64,000 bases of DNA, from the NCBI RefSeq assembly GCF_900109315.1, contig NZ_FOJC01000004.1, positions 62,001-126,000 on the forward strand. Reading direction: 5' to 3'. The notes beneath the pieces are model-generated. The model did not search any database. It was not told the origin of the DNA and saw nothing but the letters and a program-made list of their open reading frames with translations. The DNA is from [Haemophilus] ducreyi. Lineage in GTDB: Bacteria > Pseudomonadota > Gammaproteobacteria > Enterobacterales > Pasteurellaceae. Below, one piece after another: positions 40,686 to 50,182 of this stretch (position 1 is its first letter; every line of letters starts with the position of its first letter). Made by a program: the position numbers and the translations under genes.

Positions 40686-42000
40686 CTAATTATCCAATGC
40701 CAACATTAATACTTTTGACATACGTTGATAATTATAATGGCGTTGTTTTTCAACGGGTAAATCCGTTGGTTGTATTTGCACAAAACCTCGTTCTTGAAAC
40801 CATTGTATTGTGTGGGTAGTTAATACAAATAATTTTTCAATATTCAATTTATAGGCGCGTCGTCTAATCGCTTCTAGTAAAATATCACCTCTCGCAGAAT
40901 CACGATAATCAGGATGTACGGCAACACAAGCCATTTCTGCCATTTTCTCAGCGGGATAATGTATCAAAGCTGCGCAAGCAATTACAATACCATCACGTTC
41001 AATAATCGTATATTGGCTAATTTCCATTTCTAATTGTTCACGTGAACGTTTGACTAAAAGGCCTTGATCCTCTAACGGGCGAATTAAATTCAATAAGCCA
41101 GCAATATCAAATGATGTGGCAAGTCAGAATACATTCTGAGCTTGCTTCGGATAACTGGGTGCCAACGCCATCACGTGAAAATAACTCTTGCAACAAAGAA
41201 CCATCCGTTTGATAACTGATTAAATGTGAACGTTTAATGCCAGCATGGCAAACATCTATCGCCGCTTGTAAAAAATGTGCGGCAGAATGGTGATAATCAC
41301 CTTGCTGAATAAATCTTTTTAAATGTTGTTTGGCTTCACGCGGGTGAATATCTGAAATGACCTTACCCTGTTCGTCTAGTAATCCTTGGCGGTCACAAAA
41401 GGCTATTAATTTATCTGCTTTAAGTTTGATGGCTAATTGAGTCGCAATTTCTTCAAACGACAAATTAAACATTTGGCCAGTTACTGATGGCGCTATTGGA
41501 CCAATCACGACAATTGCATTTTGCGCTAATTGCTGTTGAATGGCCTCAATATTAATCCGTCTAATTTTACCACTCAAGCCATAATCTACGCCATCAATCA
41601 CGCCAAGCGGTTGGGCAAGAATAGCATTACTGCTGACTACATTCAGCACCGGTGAATGGGCTAACCTAAGCGATAAGCGGGAGAAAATATCATAATGTAA
41701 GCTACCCACAGCTTGTTTAATGATTTCAAGCATATTGCTGTCTGTCACACGAATATTATGATGATAACTTGAAGAAATATTATTTTGCTTTAACAAGTTT
41801 TCAATTTGACAACGGGCCCCAAATACGATTACTAACTTAATCCCTAAACTATGTAATAAACTAATATCGTTGGTAATATTAATAAAATTTGGATGTGCAG
41901 TTGCGTTACCATCAAGCATAATGACAAAAGTTTTATGTCTGTGCATATTAACGTATGGCGCTGATTGCCTGAACCATTCAATTAATTCTGTATTACGCAT
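40686..42000 (-). pseudogene. argA: N-acetylglutamate synthase, split by one frameshift
   Basis: First enzyme of arginine synthesis, an amino-acid-kinase domain followed by a GNAT acetyltransferase domain. The kinase part (42000 down to 41107) runs [20 protein letters not shown] to [20 protein letters not shown], then goes out of frame after ECI. The acetyltransferase part resumes in the next frame as [20 protein letters not shown] and runs through [15 protein letters not shown] and the [11 protein letters not shown] tail to 40686. One extra T near 41126 explains the break. Joined, the protein would be about 435 residues, the usual length. Either the gene is dead, or this is a sequencing error; separate translation of the two parts is unlikely to work. 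Confidence 0.9.
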
Positions 42001-42047
42001 ATTCTGGATCCTTTTTATGATCTTTATCTCAATTCACATCACTAAAA

Positions 42048-42089
42048 AAGCGGTTAGATTTGCAAAAACATTTACAAAATAAACCGCTT
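42048..42089 (-). terminator. Terminator of aroA, inverted uptake signals
   Basis: AAGCGGTT (42048-42055) pairs with AACCGCTT (42082-42089); on the minus strand T6 follows. It lies 5 bases after the aroA stop. Confidence 0.8.
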
Positions 42090-42094
42090 GATTC

Positions 42095-43402
42095 TCAGCT
42101 TTTCTGCCATAATTTTTCAAATTCCGCAAAATAATTTGGAAACGTTTTGCGGGTACATTGTGGATCTAAAATGGTCATTGCAGTATTTGAAAGTGCAATT
42201 AAAGAAAAACACATGGCTATACGATGATCATTATACGTCTCAATTTCCGCTGTTTCAAAATCGGTTAATGCAAGCGGTTGAATACGAATAAAATCTTGCC
42301 CTTCTTCGACAGTCGCACCTAATTTACGCAATTCTGTCGCCATCGCGCTTAATCGATCGGTTTCTTTCACACGCCAATTATATACATTACGAATGATCGT
42401 TTCAGTTTCGGCAAACAGTGCAACTATAGCGATAGTCATTGCGGCATCAGGAATATGATTTAGATCGACATCAATGCCTCGTAATACGGATTTTTCCGCT
42501 TGAATGAAATCTTCTCCCCAACTGATATTAGCGCCCATTTTAGCTAATACATCTGCAAATAAGCGGTCACCTTGAATAGAATTTTTACCAATGCCATTCA
42601 CTTTAACTTTGCCTTTAATCGCAGCTGCCGCTAAAAAATAAGAAGCCGATGAAGCATCGCCTTCCACCCAATATTGCCCTGGTGAAAGATAACATTGCTG
42701 AGCTTGGACGAAAAAACTTTGATAATTATTATTTTGTACCACTACCCCAAAATCACGCATCATCGCGAGCGTCATATCTATATAAGGCTTGGAAACTAAA
42801 TCACCCACAATCTCTATTTGCATATCAGATTCAGCCAACGGCGCCACCATCAATAATGCGGTTAAAAATTGGCTTGAAATAGAACCATCAATTTGAATTT
42901 TACCACCGGTTAAGCCTGTATTTTTAATGGCTAGCGGTGGATAACCTTGATTTTCTAAATACTCTATGTTGGCACCTGCTTGTCGTAATGCATCAACTAA
43001 ATGCTGAATAGGGCGCTGTTGCATACGCGTTTCCCCCGTTAATACAACTTCCGCACGCGCTTCACCTTTTAAACATAACACGGCTGCTAAAGGACGCATT
43101 ACTGTGCCGGCGTTACCTAAAAATAAAGACAAGCCATTCTGCCAAGCTAATGCTCCACCCGCGCCTTCAACTATACATTCTCGTTTATCTTGTGAAAGCG
43201 TATAACGAATCCCTAATGTTTGTAAGGCATTTAACATATGCTCAACATCATCACTCACTAATAAATTAGTCACGCGCGTCGTGCCTTTCGCTAACGCGGC
43301 TAATAACAATGCTCGGTTTGAAAGACTTTTTGAGCCGGGTAAAGTAATCTCGCCCTCAATACGCGTAATAGGATCTAACCTAATCTTTTCGATTGTATTC
43401 AT
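42095..43402 (-). CDS. aroA: 3-phosphoshikimate 1-carboxyvinyltransferase (EPSP synthase)
   Basis: Adds enolpyruvyl to shikimate-3-phosphate in the aromatic pathway. From the ATG at 43402 the protein has 435 residues and closely resembles A. pleuropneumoniae AroA. Key parts are [17 protein letters not shown] near residue 22, [15 protein letters not shown] near residue 95 (Gly96 region, the inhibitor-sensitive form), and the C-terminal [14 protein letters not shown]. The frame reaches a TTG six codons upstream, without a good ribosome site. It follows serC in the classic serC-aroA order, 70 bases apart with a hairpin between. Confidence 0.97.
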   Translation of the reverse strand: MNTIEKIRLDPITRIEGEITLPGSKSLSNRALLLAALAKGTTRVTNLLVSDDVEHMLNALQTLGIRYTLSQDKRECIVEGAGGALAWQNGLSLFLGNAGTVMRPLAAVLCLKGEARAEVVLTGETRMQQRPIQHLVDALRQAGANIEYLENQGYPPLAIKNTGLTGGKIQIDGSISSQFLTALLMVAPLAESDMQIEIVGDLVSKPYIDMTLAMMRDFGVVVQNNNYQSFFVQAQQCYLSPGQYWVEGDASSASYFLAAAAIKGKVKVNGIGKNSIQGDRLFADVLAKMGANISWGEDFIQAEKSVLRGIDVDLNHIPDAAMTIAIVALFAETETIIRNVYNWRVKETDRLSAMATELRKLGATVEEGQDFIRIQPLALTDFETAEIETYNDHRIAMCFSLIALSNTAMTILDPQCTRKTFPNYFAEFEKLWQKS

Positions 43403-43437
43403 ACTCTTAACTGTCGCCAAAAATAGAAGTAAAGAAA

Positions 43438-43456
43438 AGGCTACTTAACGTAGCCT
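43438..43456 (-). terminator. Hairpin between serC and aroA, possible attenuating terminator
   Basis: AGGCTAC (43438-43444) pairs with GTAGCCT (43450-43456), loop TTAAC. The minus strand continues CCTTTTCTTTAC, a weak T-run. It lies 17 bases after the serC stop and would reduce serC-to-aroA read-through. Confidence 0.55.
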
Positions 43457-43472
43457 GTGCAATTAAATTGAA

Positions 43473-44561
43473 TCAACGGTTTTCTCGTGCAAATTTTTGC
43501 ATAAATTGAATTAACGCCTCAATACCATCTAATGGCATCGCATTATAAATCGAAGCACGCATACCGCCTACAACTTTATGCCCTTTTAGCGCGTGTAAAC
43601 CATTTTCTGCCGCTTCCGCTACAAATTTTGCATTTAATTCGTCATTATTAGTAGTAAAGATTACATTCATTAATGAACGATTTTTGGGGGCAACATAATT
43701 ATGATAAAAATGGCTGTTATCTAAATATTGGTACAATAATGCCGCTTTTTGCTGATTGCGTTGCTCAACGCTAGCTAAACCACCTTCTGCACGTAAATAT
43801 TTAAAAACTAATGAACAAAGATACCAAGCAAATGTAGGCGGCGTATTAATCATTGAGTCCGCATTCACTTGCGTGGCATAATTCCAAATAGACGGGGTTG
43901 CACGCTGTGCATTACCGATTAAATCTTGCCGAATAATCACAATAGTGATGCCCGCAGGACCTAAGTTTTTTTGAGCTCCCGCATAAATTAAGCCAAATTT
44001 GCTAATATCAATATTACGTGAAAGAATATTAGAAGACATATCAGCCACTAATACCGCTTTACCGACAGTCGGAATATCCGAAATTTCAACGCCACTGATG
44101 GTTTCATTTGGACAAAAATGAACATAATCATATTGCTCAGCAATATCGCTAAAATCTGTCTGATTAACCGAAAAAACACCTGCTTCATCTTGAGTTAATA
44201 TATTAAGCTGATCGACCTCACAAAAATTACGAGCTTCTTGCGCAGCACGGTTTGACCAATGCCCACTAATTAAATAAAGCGCTTTGCCTTTCTTGCCAAT
44301 TAAATTCATCGGAATTGCAGCAAATTGTCCGTGAGCACCACCTTGTAAAAACAAAACTTTATAATTATCGGGTATAGCATATAATTGTCGAAGATCTTGT
44401 TCAGTTTGAGTGGCAAGCGCCATAAAAGCATTACTTCGATGACTGACTTCCATTACGGAAGTACCTTGCTGTTGCCAATTTAATAATTCTTGTTGTGCTT
44501 GTGTTAAAACAGCTTTAGGCATCATCGCAGGCCCGGCACTAAAATTATAAACGTGTTTCAT
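43473..44561 (-). CDS. serC: Phosphoserine/phosphohydroxythreonine aminotransferase
   Basis: PLP enzyme of serine and vitamin B6 synthesis. The 362 residues from the ATG at 44561 (AAGAGG upstream) start MKHVYNFSAGPAMMPKAVL. The PLP lysine is in YAGAQKNLGPAG near residue 197, and the C-terminal VGGMRASIYNAMP closes the active site. A longer frame to 44579 lacks support. Upstream gene of serC-aroA. Confidence 0.97.
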   Translation of the reverse strand: MKHVYNFSAGPAMMPKAVLTQAQQELLNWQQQGTSVMEVSHRSNAFMALATQTEQDLRQLYAIPDNYKVLFLQGGAHGQFAAIPMNLIGKKGKALYLISGHWSNRAAQEARNFCEVDQLNILTQDEAGVFSVNQTDFSDIAEQYDYVHFCPNETISGVEISDIPTVGKAVLVADMSSNILSRNIDISKFGLIYAGAQKNLGPAGITIVIIRQDLIGNAQRATPSIWNYATQVNADSMINTPPTFAWYLCSLVFKYLRAEGGLASVEQRNQQKAALLYQYLDNSHFYHNYVAPKNRSLMNVIFTTNNDELNAKFVAEAAENGLHALKGHKVVGGMRASIYNAMPLDGIEALIQFMQKFARENR

Positions 44562-44652
44562 CTGTACGCCTCTTATCATCTATTCCGTAACGTATTTGCC
44601 ATTCTAACCAAAACAAGCATAACTTAAAAATAATTTTTAAACGCATAATAAA

Positions 44653-44693
44653 AAGCGGTCGAATTTGCAAAAAATTGCTTAAATCGACCGCTT
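44653..44693 (-). terminator. Terminator of the rpiR-type regulator gene, inverted uptake signals
   Basis: AAGCGGTCGA (44653-44662) pairs perfectly with TCGACCGCTT (44684-44693); the minus strand continues TTTTTATT. It lies 15 bases after the stop at 44708. Confidence 0.85.
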
Positions 44694-44707
44694 GATCTAC
44701 AAATATG

Positions 44708-45586
44708 CTAGCGTCTATTATGTTGAAGCCGTTGCTCCAAAATAACATCTAGTGTTTTTTGTTTATGTTGAATAGATTTCTCCGGCGCTGCTTTGACTAA
44801 TAATACATAAATCAGATCAAGCACAAACAATTGCGACATTTTAGTACCAATTGAGTCGCCTTGCATATGCCCTTGACGATTACCATTAATTAACACGTAA
44901 TCGGCTACATTCGTTATGGGTGAACGAATATGATGCGTAATCGCAATTGTTTTAGCGTGATTATTACGCGCAATTCCCAAAGCACTAATAACTTCTTGAG
45001 AATGGCCTGAGTGGCTAATACCGATCACCACGTCACCTTGACGTAATAATGATGCTTGCATATACATAAAATGATTATTAGTTACTGCATCCGTTTGCAA
45101 CCCGATCCGCATTAATTTATGTTTTGCATCTTCTGCGGTTAAGCCTGAAGATCCAACGCCAAATAGAAAAATACGTTGTGCTTTCTGTAACTCTGCTACA
45201 ACATTTTCAAGCTCTTTGAAGTCTAATAGATTGATGGTTTCGGCAATAACATTATTTAGACTACTTTGCAATTTAACCGCAATTTCTTTTGCTGAATCGC
45301 TTTCTGATACATCAGTATCAAAAATAGAATTACTCTCTTTTTCTTGTGTGGCTAACTCAATCGCCAAATCCAATTTAAAATCAGTATAACCTTTAAAACC
45401 TAAAGTTCGACAAAAACGAATAAAGGTTGCTTCGCCTACATCTAATTGTTTAGCCACCTCCGAAAGCGAACTTTGGTTCAAAATTGCTGGTTGGGCTAAA
45501 ATAGCCGCTGCTATTTTCTTTTCCGTTTTTGTTAAACTAGTTTGTAATGCGCCTATAGTATCTAAAATTTTTCCACGTGCAGACAT
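44708..45586 (-). CDS. RpiR/MurR-family transcriptional regulator with SIS domain
   Basis: A sugar-phosphate sensing regulator of 292 residues. The N-terminal helix-turn-helix covers about residues 1-77 (SLSEVAKQLDVGEATFIRFC). The SIS domain covers about 120-260, with the phosphosugar loop FLFGVGSSGLTAEDAKHKL and ISHSGHSQEV. The gene starts 18 bases after a YhcH-family gene and shares its transcript. In Pasteurellaceae a related regulator, SiaR, controls sialic acid use together with YhcH, so an aminosugar or sialic acid role is a fair guess; MurR- or HexR-like function is also possible. No transporter or catabolic gene is adjacent to decide. Confidence 0.85.
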   Translation of the reverse strand: MSARGKILDTIGALQTSLTKTEKKIAAAILAQPAILNQSSLSEVAKQLDVGEATFIRFCRTLGFKGYTDFKLDLAIELATQEKESNSIFDTDVSESDSAKEIAVKLQSSLNNVIAETINLLDFKELENVVAELQKAQRIFLFGVGSSGLTAEDAKHKLMRIGLQTDAVTNNHFMYMQASLLRQGDVVIGISHSGHSQEVISALGIARNNHAKTIAITHHIRSPITNVADYVLINGNRQGHMQGDSIGTKMSQLFVLDLIYVLLVKAAPEKSIQHKQKTLDVILEQRLQHNRR

Positions 45587-45604
45587 AGTTGTATCCTCTT
45601 AATA

Positions 45605-46072
45605 CTATAAATAACTAGTTGGCACTTTCACCACTAATTTTCTTATTGGTAAAGGGTTACCATCAAGACTATTACCCGGCTTATGTGGCTCATAAGGCAA
45701 AAAAATCGCGAACATATTTGGCTGTAATACCACGCTATTTTTATGCTCAATTGTATTCGTTAACTGATAGTCCCCTTCTTCGTGATATTCATCATATTCT
45801 GTTAAATCAGGCTGTCTTAGGCCATATTCAATCATTTCTTGTCCATCAATTAACAATTGAATATCAATAAATTTACGATGTATTTCTGCTTTTTTATCTT
45901 CTGGTGAGCTTGTTTCAAACTCTATAACATTCATACGAATGCCGTCCATCAATTCTTGCCAACCTAACGGAAGCGTTAACAAATCAAGGGTTTGTAATTT
46001 GCGACAAAGTTTAGCGAAAATAGGCGGTAATGATGTTATACAATCTGAGCGAGATAAGTCACCTAATAGCAT
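45605..46072 (-). CDS. YhcH/YjgK/YiaL-family protein (cupin-like, probable sugar anomerase)
   Basis: A 155-residue beta-sandwich protein. Family metal or substrate residues are seen in AEIHRKFIDIQ near residue 64 and in the C-terminal FLPYEPHKPG near residue 128. In E. coli the family member YhcH (NanQ) of the nan operon opens sialic acid rings; EbgC and YiaL sit in other sugar operons. Here it leads a two-gene run with the RpiR-type regulator, which suggests sugar-linked expression. The ATG has GGAAGGAACATT upstream. Confidence 0.87.
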   Translation of the reverse strand: MLLGDLSRSDCITSLPPIFAKLCRKLQTLDLLTLPLGWQELMDGIRMNVIEFETSSPEDKKAEIHRKFIDIQLLIDGQEMIEYGLRQPDLTEYDEYHEEGDYQLTNTIEHKNSVVLQPNMFAIFLPYEPHKPGNSLDGNPLPIRKLVVKVPTSYL

Positions 46073-46145
46073 TTAATGTTCCTTCCTTAAATTAATAATG
46101 GAATATGGTTGTATCATTTTGCTCCATAAAATTGCAATTAATGAA

Positions 46146-46169
46146 AACCTACTCCAATTGAAGTAGGTT
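46146..46169 (-). terminator. Terminator of ppx
   Basis: AACCTACT (46146-46153) pairs with AGTAGGTT (46162-46169), loop CCAATTGA; the minus strand continues TTCATTAATT. It lies in the 156 bases between ppx and the YhcH gene. Confidence 0.6.
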
Positions 46170-46228
46170 AAAAGGTTATTAATAAAATAACAAGCAATAA
46201 AAAGGAAAAATACGAACTAGATCAAATT

Positions 46229-47752
46229 TTAACTTAACGAAGTGATCTGCAAATATAAACCTAATGCAGCTAAATATTGCTGTTCTTCTTCTAAATCAGC
46301 TAACACTAAAGGATTTTTAGTTAAAAAATCTAAATCAAAACTTATTTGCCAGTGATTTTTTTCTGTCTTAAGCGTTAATATTTGAGGAAAAACAGCCGCT
46401 TGGCGAGAACGATTTAATAAAACGGCTAAACGAAATAAACGTAATAAGGTTAAAATATCGCGGTGTTGATAGCGATTAGTGCTACGAATATCACTGCATT
46501 TAAATGCTTTTAAGTGGAATCGCATTAAAATCGCCAATAAATGTTGTTGTTCAACATCAAACCCCGGTAAATCGCGATGTGCAATAATATAAGCTGAATG
46601 TTTATGGATACCATTATGATTGATTACAATCCCAATTTCATGTAACAAACTTGCCCATTTTAAAATACTACGTAACTCAGCAACTTGACGATGATTCCGC
46701 CAATTTTTTACTTGTTCAAATAACGCTAATGCCGTTTTTTCTACACGTTGTGCTTGCTGTTGATCAATATTGAATTGTTCTGCTAATCCTTCAGCGGTAC
46801 GTTGTCGAATATCACTGACTTGAAATGCCTGTTCTAAACCATACATCACGCCTTCGCGCAATGCACCATCAGAATAACGCATTGCCTCAATTTTAAAAGT
46901 ATCAAATAACGCTAATAGAATGGCTAAGCCCGGCACTAACACATCGGCGCGTTCTTCGACTAATCCTTTCATCTGAATATTATATAATGAAGTAAATTGT
47001 AAACAGCGTTCAACTAATATTTTTAACCGTGCTGTGGTAATCAAGCCATCTCGATATCCTTGTGCCACTAGCACTTTTTGCACCGTTTTCACAGTGCCTG
47101 ATGAACCTAGCACATTTTCCCAACCTAATTCTCGATATTCCCAAGCTAAATCCTCAATCTTCTCAATTGCGGTTTGATACGCTTGTTCAAAATATTCGGC
47201 AGTCAATTGACCTTCAGGAAAAAATCGCTTAGCAAAGCTAACACAGCCCATATGACGACTTTCAACACGTAATGGTGAAAAATCATCTCCAACAGCGATT
47301 TCTGTTGAACCACCGCCAATATCAATGATTAATTTACGCCCTTTTTCTGGCTGAGTATGGCTAACCCCCGCATAAATTAAACGTGCTTCTTCTTGCCCAG
47401 AGATAATTTGAATAGGATAAGGAAATACTTTTGCTGCTTGTTGTAAAAATTCATCATTATTAACGGCACAGCGTAACGTATAAGTGCCGACCACTTTGAC
47501 ATTTTCAACGTCAAACCCCTGTAACCGGTCAGAAAACAATGATAAACAATTAACGCCTCGTTCAATCGCTTCTTGGCTTAACACTCGTTCTTCATTTAAA
47601 CCATCTGCCAACCTAACTCGTCGCTTTAAACGCGACAATACTTGGATAGAACCGTTAACAATCCGTGCCACAATCATATGAAAACTATTTGAACCAAGAT
47701 CAATGGCAGCAAATTCACGAGGAGAAAAATGTTGAAATTGAGAAACAGGCAT
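46229..47752 (-). CDS. ppx: Exopolyphosphatase
   Basis: Releases phosphate from polyphosphate chains; the Ppx/GppA fold also acts on pppGpp. The 507 residues from the ATG at 47752 resemble E. coli Ppx (513) more than GppA across the whole length: REFAAIDLGSNSFHMIVAR, RLKRRVRLADGL, KGRKLIIDIGGGSTEIAVG, and the HD-type C-terminal part ASLLHEIGIVINHNGIHKHS. AAGGATCTC precedes the ATG. The frame runs ten codons further up without support. ppk is not next to it. Confidence 0.94.
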   Translation of the reverse strand: MPVSQFQHFSPREFAAIDLGSNSFHMIVARIVNGSIQVLSRLKRRVRLADGLNEERVLSQEAIERGVNCLSLFSDRLQGFDVENVKVVGTYTLRCAVNNDEFLQQAAKVFPYPIQIISGQEEARLIYAGVSHTQPEKGRKLIIDIGGGSTEIAVGDDFSPLRVESRHMGCVSFAKRFFPEGQLTAEYFEQAYQTAIEKIEDLAWEYRELGWENVLGSSGTVKTVQKVLVAQGYRDGLITTARLKILVERCLQFTSLYNIQMKGLVEERADVLVPGLAILLALFDTFKIEAMRYSDGALREGVMYGLEQAFQVSDIRQRTAEGLAEQFNIDQQQAQRVEKTALALFEQVKNWRNHRQVAELRSILKWASLLHEIGIVINHNGIHKHSAYIIAHRDLPGFDVEQQHLLAILMRFHLKAFKCSDIRSTNRYQHRDILTLLRLFRLAVLLNRSRQAAVFPQILTLKTEKNHWQISFDLDFLTKNPLVLADLEEEQQYLAALGLYLQITSLS

Positions 47753-47849
47753 AATGAGATCCTTTATAATGTAGAGGTTCAAAATAGACGAATATTAACA
47801 CTTTTAACATTAACTATGTAGCCTTATTCTAGCTTTGTTATAAAACACT

Positions 47850-47878
47850 TTGACGAATAACCGGAAAAAGACTAGTAT
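47850..47878 (+). promoter_or_regulatory. Sigma-70 promoter of tmaR
   Basis: TTGACG (47850-47855), 17-base spacer, TAGTAT (47873-47878). The start of transcription would be about 36 bases before the tmaR ATG. Confidence 0.65.
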
Positions 47879-47920
47879 TTATACTAATTTGTTTGCTAAT
47901 AATCCTGAAGGAGTTGAAAA

Positions 47921-48256
47921 ATGGTCGATACTAAAAAACAATCTTTCCAAAATATGTTAGATTATGTACATCTTTATCGTTTAAAAAACAAATTACATCG
48001 TGAAACTGCTGATAACGATCGTAAAATTCGCGATAACCAAAAACGTGTATTACTCTTGGATAATTTAACTCAATATATTACTGACGCAATGAGTATCGAA
48101 GAAATTCGCGCGATTATTGCACATATGCGTGATGGCTATGAAAATCGTGTAGATGATTATATGATTCGTAACGCTGAACTTTCAAAACAACGTCGTGAAA
48201 TACGTCAAAAAATGGCAGTCCATAAACAAGCGCCTACCGTAAAAACAACAGATTAA
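47921..48256 (+). CDS. tmaR: PTS system polar regulator TmaR (YeeX family, DUF496)
   Basis: A 111-residue coiled-coil protein. It matches E. coli YeeX along its length: [19 protein letters not shown] near residue 33 and [20 protein letters not shown] near residue 74. In E. coli TmaR holds Enzyme I of the PTS at the cell pole and thereby controls sugar uptake. AAGGAG lies just before the ATG, and a good promoter precedes it. It is a single gene ended by an inverted-uptake-signal terminator. Confidence 0.93.
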   Translation: MVDTKKQSFQNMLDYVHLYRLKNKLHRETADNDRKIRDNQKRVLLLDNLTQYITDAMSIEEIRAIIAHMRDGYENRVDDYMIRNAELSKQRREIRQKMAVHKQAPTVKTTD

Positions 48257-48268
48257 TCATTTTCATTC

Positions 48269-48325
48269 AAGCGGTTTAATTTACTGATTATTCTATCCAT
48301 TTTGCTAAAATTAAACCGCTTTTTC
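48269..48325 (+). terminator. Terminator of tmaR, inverted uptake signals
   Basis: AAGCGGTTTAAT (48269-48280) pairs with ATTAAACCGCTT (48310-48321), followed by TTTCC; long loop of 29 bases. Confidence 0.75.
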
Positions 48326-48461
48326 CTTTTTGCAAGAAAAATAGCCCATTCCTTAATCAATCCTACCTAAACAGACAAATATAATTTGACTCTTTTAAGA
48401 TAAAAGAGTATTTCTATGCGCGTCCTTTGCACGAGTAAGGGAAAGTAATGATGTTCTTTAT

Positions 48462-48650
48462 CATTGCGGGAGAGGCGCAACACTCAGGCAATTTAATCTT
48501 AGGCAACTAGGGCCGTTTGAGGATTAAATGATGGGAGTGGTTTGCCGAGGTGTGAATTCACTAGACTGGAATGAACATCGGCTGAGTCAGGTTGAATCCT
48601 ATCAGCTGTCATTTAAAAGGCATTAGCTGTTTAAATGGAGTGCTCTGATT
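48462..48650 (+). promoter_or_regulatory. Lysine riboswitch of lysC
   Basis: Conserved L-box elements occur in order: AGAGGCGC (48471-48478), a P2 pair AATTTAATC with GATTAAAT, GCCGAGGTG (48544-48552) with its partner ATCGGC (about 48578), TTGAATCC (48592-48599), CTGTCA (48606-48611), the helix CATTTAAA/TTTAAATG (48610-48617 and 48630-48637), and GGAGTGCTCTG (48637-48647) closing P1. The same blocks occur in the E. coli lysC leader. I see no clear terminator between it and the ATG, so lysine probably acts on translation or RNA stability. The leader continues 107 bases to lysC. Confidence 0.92.
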
Positions 48651-48756
48651 AATTGGGTCTTAACAAGCAAACCGTATAATCTACTCAAATTTCCTTTCGA
48701 ATTTCCTCTAAACAACAGCATTAATCATTTTTGATTTTATATAGGAATTTCTTATT

Positions 48757-50112
48757 ATGTCTCATTTTTCGGTTGCAAAATTTGGTGGCACAAGTGTCGC
48801 TGATTTTAATGCAATGAATGCTTGTGCAAACATTGTTGTTAAAGATAACCATACACGCGTTGTGGTCCTATCCGCTTCAGCGGGAATCACTAATTACTTG
48901 GTTGAATTAGCGAATGGCTGTGCCCCATTACGCCGTGTAGAAATTCTGCAGAACGTTCGAAGTGTCCAATACAATATTATACAACAACTACAACAACCTG
49001 AAGCTATTTCTGCAGAAATAGACCGATTACTGCAACATATCAGTGTCTTAGCTGAATCAGCAAGTGTAACAACATCTGCTACCCTAACTGATGAGTTGAT
49101 TGCTCACGGTGAATTGATGTCGTCTAAAATATTTACGCAATTATTAATTGAACGAGAAATACCCGCTATATGGGTTGATGTTCGTGATGTAATCGCGACC
49201 AATAGCCACCATGGTAAAGCAATACCTGATGATAAAAAAACACAACAGCAGATAGACGCTATATTCAAACCACTGCTTGAAGCAAATAAAATCATTATTA
49301 CACAAGGTTTTATTGCTCGCGATCAACAAGGAAACACCACGACGTTAGGGCGTGGTGGATCAGACTACTCTGCGGCCTTATTAGCGGAAGTATTATCCGC
49401 CAAAGACGTTTTAATTTGGACTGATGTGCCAGGAATTTATACGACAGATCCACGTATAGTACCCAATGCACAACGCATCGCCACCATCGCGTTCAATGAA
49501 GCGGCTGAAATGGCTACATTTGGTGCAAAAGTCTTACATCCTGCCACATTATTACCTGCCGTACGGAGTAACATTCCTGTTTATGTTGGATCGAGTAAAG
49601 CGCCAGAACAAGGTGGAACGTGGGTAACACGTGATCCAACATGCCGCCCGATTTTTCGAGCTATTGCGTTACGTCGTAACCAAACTTTAGTGACACTATC
49701 AAGCCTTGCAATGCTACACGCCCAAGAATTTTTAGCGAGTGTCTTTTCTATACTAGCCAAGTACCAAGTTTCAGTTGATATTATCACTACATCAGAAGTC
49801 AGCATTACTTTAACATTAGATAAAACGGATTCTACCGCATCAACTACACAAATATTATCGGACACTTTAGTTCACGAATTAAGTCAATTTTGCCATATAA
49901 AAATTGAAAATGACCTTAGCCTAATTGCAATTATTGGCAATGATCTACATTTACAACAAGGCATTGCTAAAGAATTATTTCAGATAATTGAGCCCTTTAA
50001 TATTCGTTTAATTAACTATGGCGCCAGTACCAATAATATTTATATGTTAGTAAAAAATAGCGAAGCAGATCATATCTTGCTTGCTTTACACTACGACCTA
50101 TTTGAATCATAA
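48757..50112 (+). CDS. lysC: Lysine-sensitive aspartokinase III
   Basis: Phosphorylates aspartate, the entry step to lysine, threonine and methionine. The 451 residues start with the kinase loop VAKFGGTSVADFNAM. The middle holds TLGRGGSDYSAALLAEVL near residue 197 and VPGIYTTDPRIVP. ACT domains follow (SVDIITTSEVSITLTLD) for lysine feedback. It has no fused homoserine dehydrogenase. AGGAA precedes the ATG; the lysine riboswitch upstream gives a second layer of lysine control. Confidence 0.96.
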   Translation: MSHFSVAKFGGTSVADFNAMNACANIVVKDNHTRVVVLSASAGITNYLVELANGCAPLRRVEILQNVRSVQYNIIQQLQQPEAISAEIDRLLQHISVLAESASVTTSATLTDELIAHGELMSSKIFTQLLIEREIPAIWVDVRDVIATNSHHGKAIPDDKKTQQQIDAIFKPLLEANKIIITQGFIARDQQGNTTTLGRGGSDYSAALLAEVLSAKDVLIWTDVPGIYTTDPRIVPNAQRIATIAFNEAAEMATFGAKVLHPATLLPAVRSNIPVYVGSSKAPEQGGTWVTRDPTCRPIFRAIALRRNQTLVTLSSLAMLHAQEFLASVFSILAKYQVSVDIITTSEVSITLTLDKTDSTASTTQILSDTLVHELSQFCHIKIENDLSLIAIIGNDLHLQQGIAKELFQIIEPFNIRLINYGASTNNIYMLVKNSEADHILLALHYDLFES

Positions 50113-50118
50113 ATAACA

Positions 50119-50152
50119 AAGCGGTCGAATTAAGAAGCTAATTCGACCGCTT
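50119..50152. terminator. Bidirectional terminator between lysC and nrdR
   Basis: Perfect 14-base stem AAGCGGTCGAATTA (50119-50132) with TAATTCGACCGCTT (50139-50152), loop AGAAGC. It is the cleanest inverted uptake-signal pair in the window. The T-runs are modest on both sides. Confidence 0.8.
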
Positions 50153-50182
50153 GCTTGTTAAGATTAAACTCAATCACACAAC

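Noticed and set aside
41100-41135. Programmed frameshift in argA
   Set aside because: There is no slippery heptamer or stimulating structure at the site; a simple insertion explains it.
48471-48500. Glycine riboswitch, because of the ACTCAGGCAA string
   Set aside because: The rest of the glycine aptamer is missing, while the complete series of lysine riboswitch blocks is present and lysC follows.
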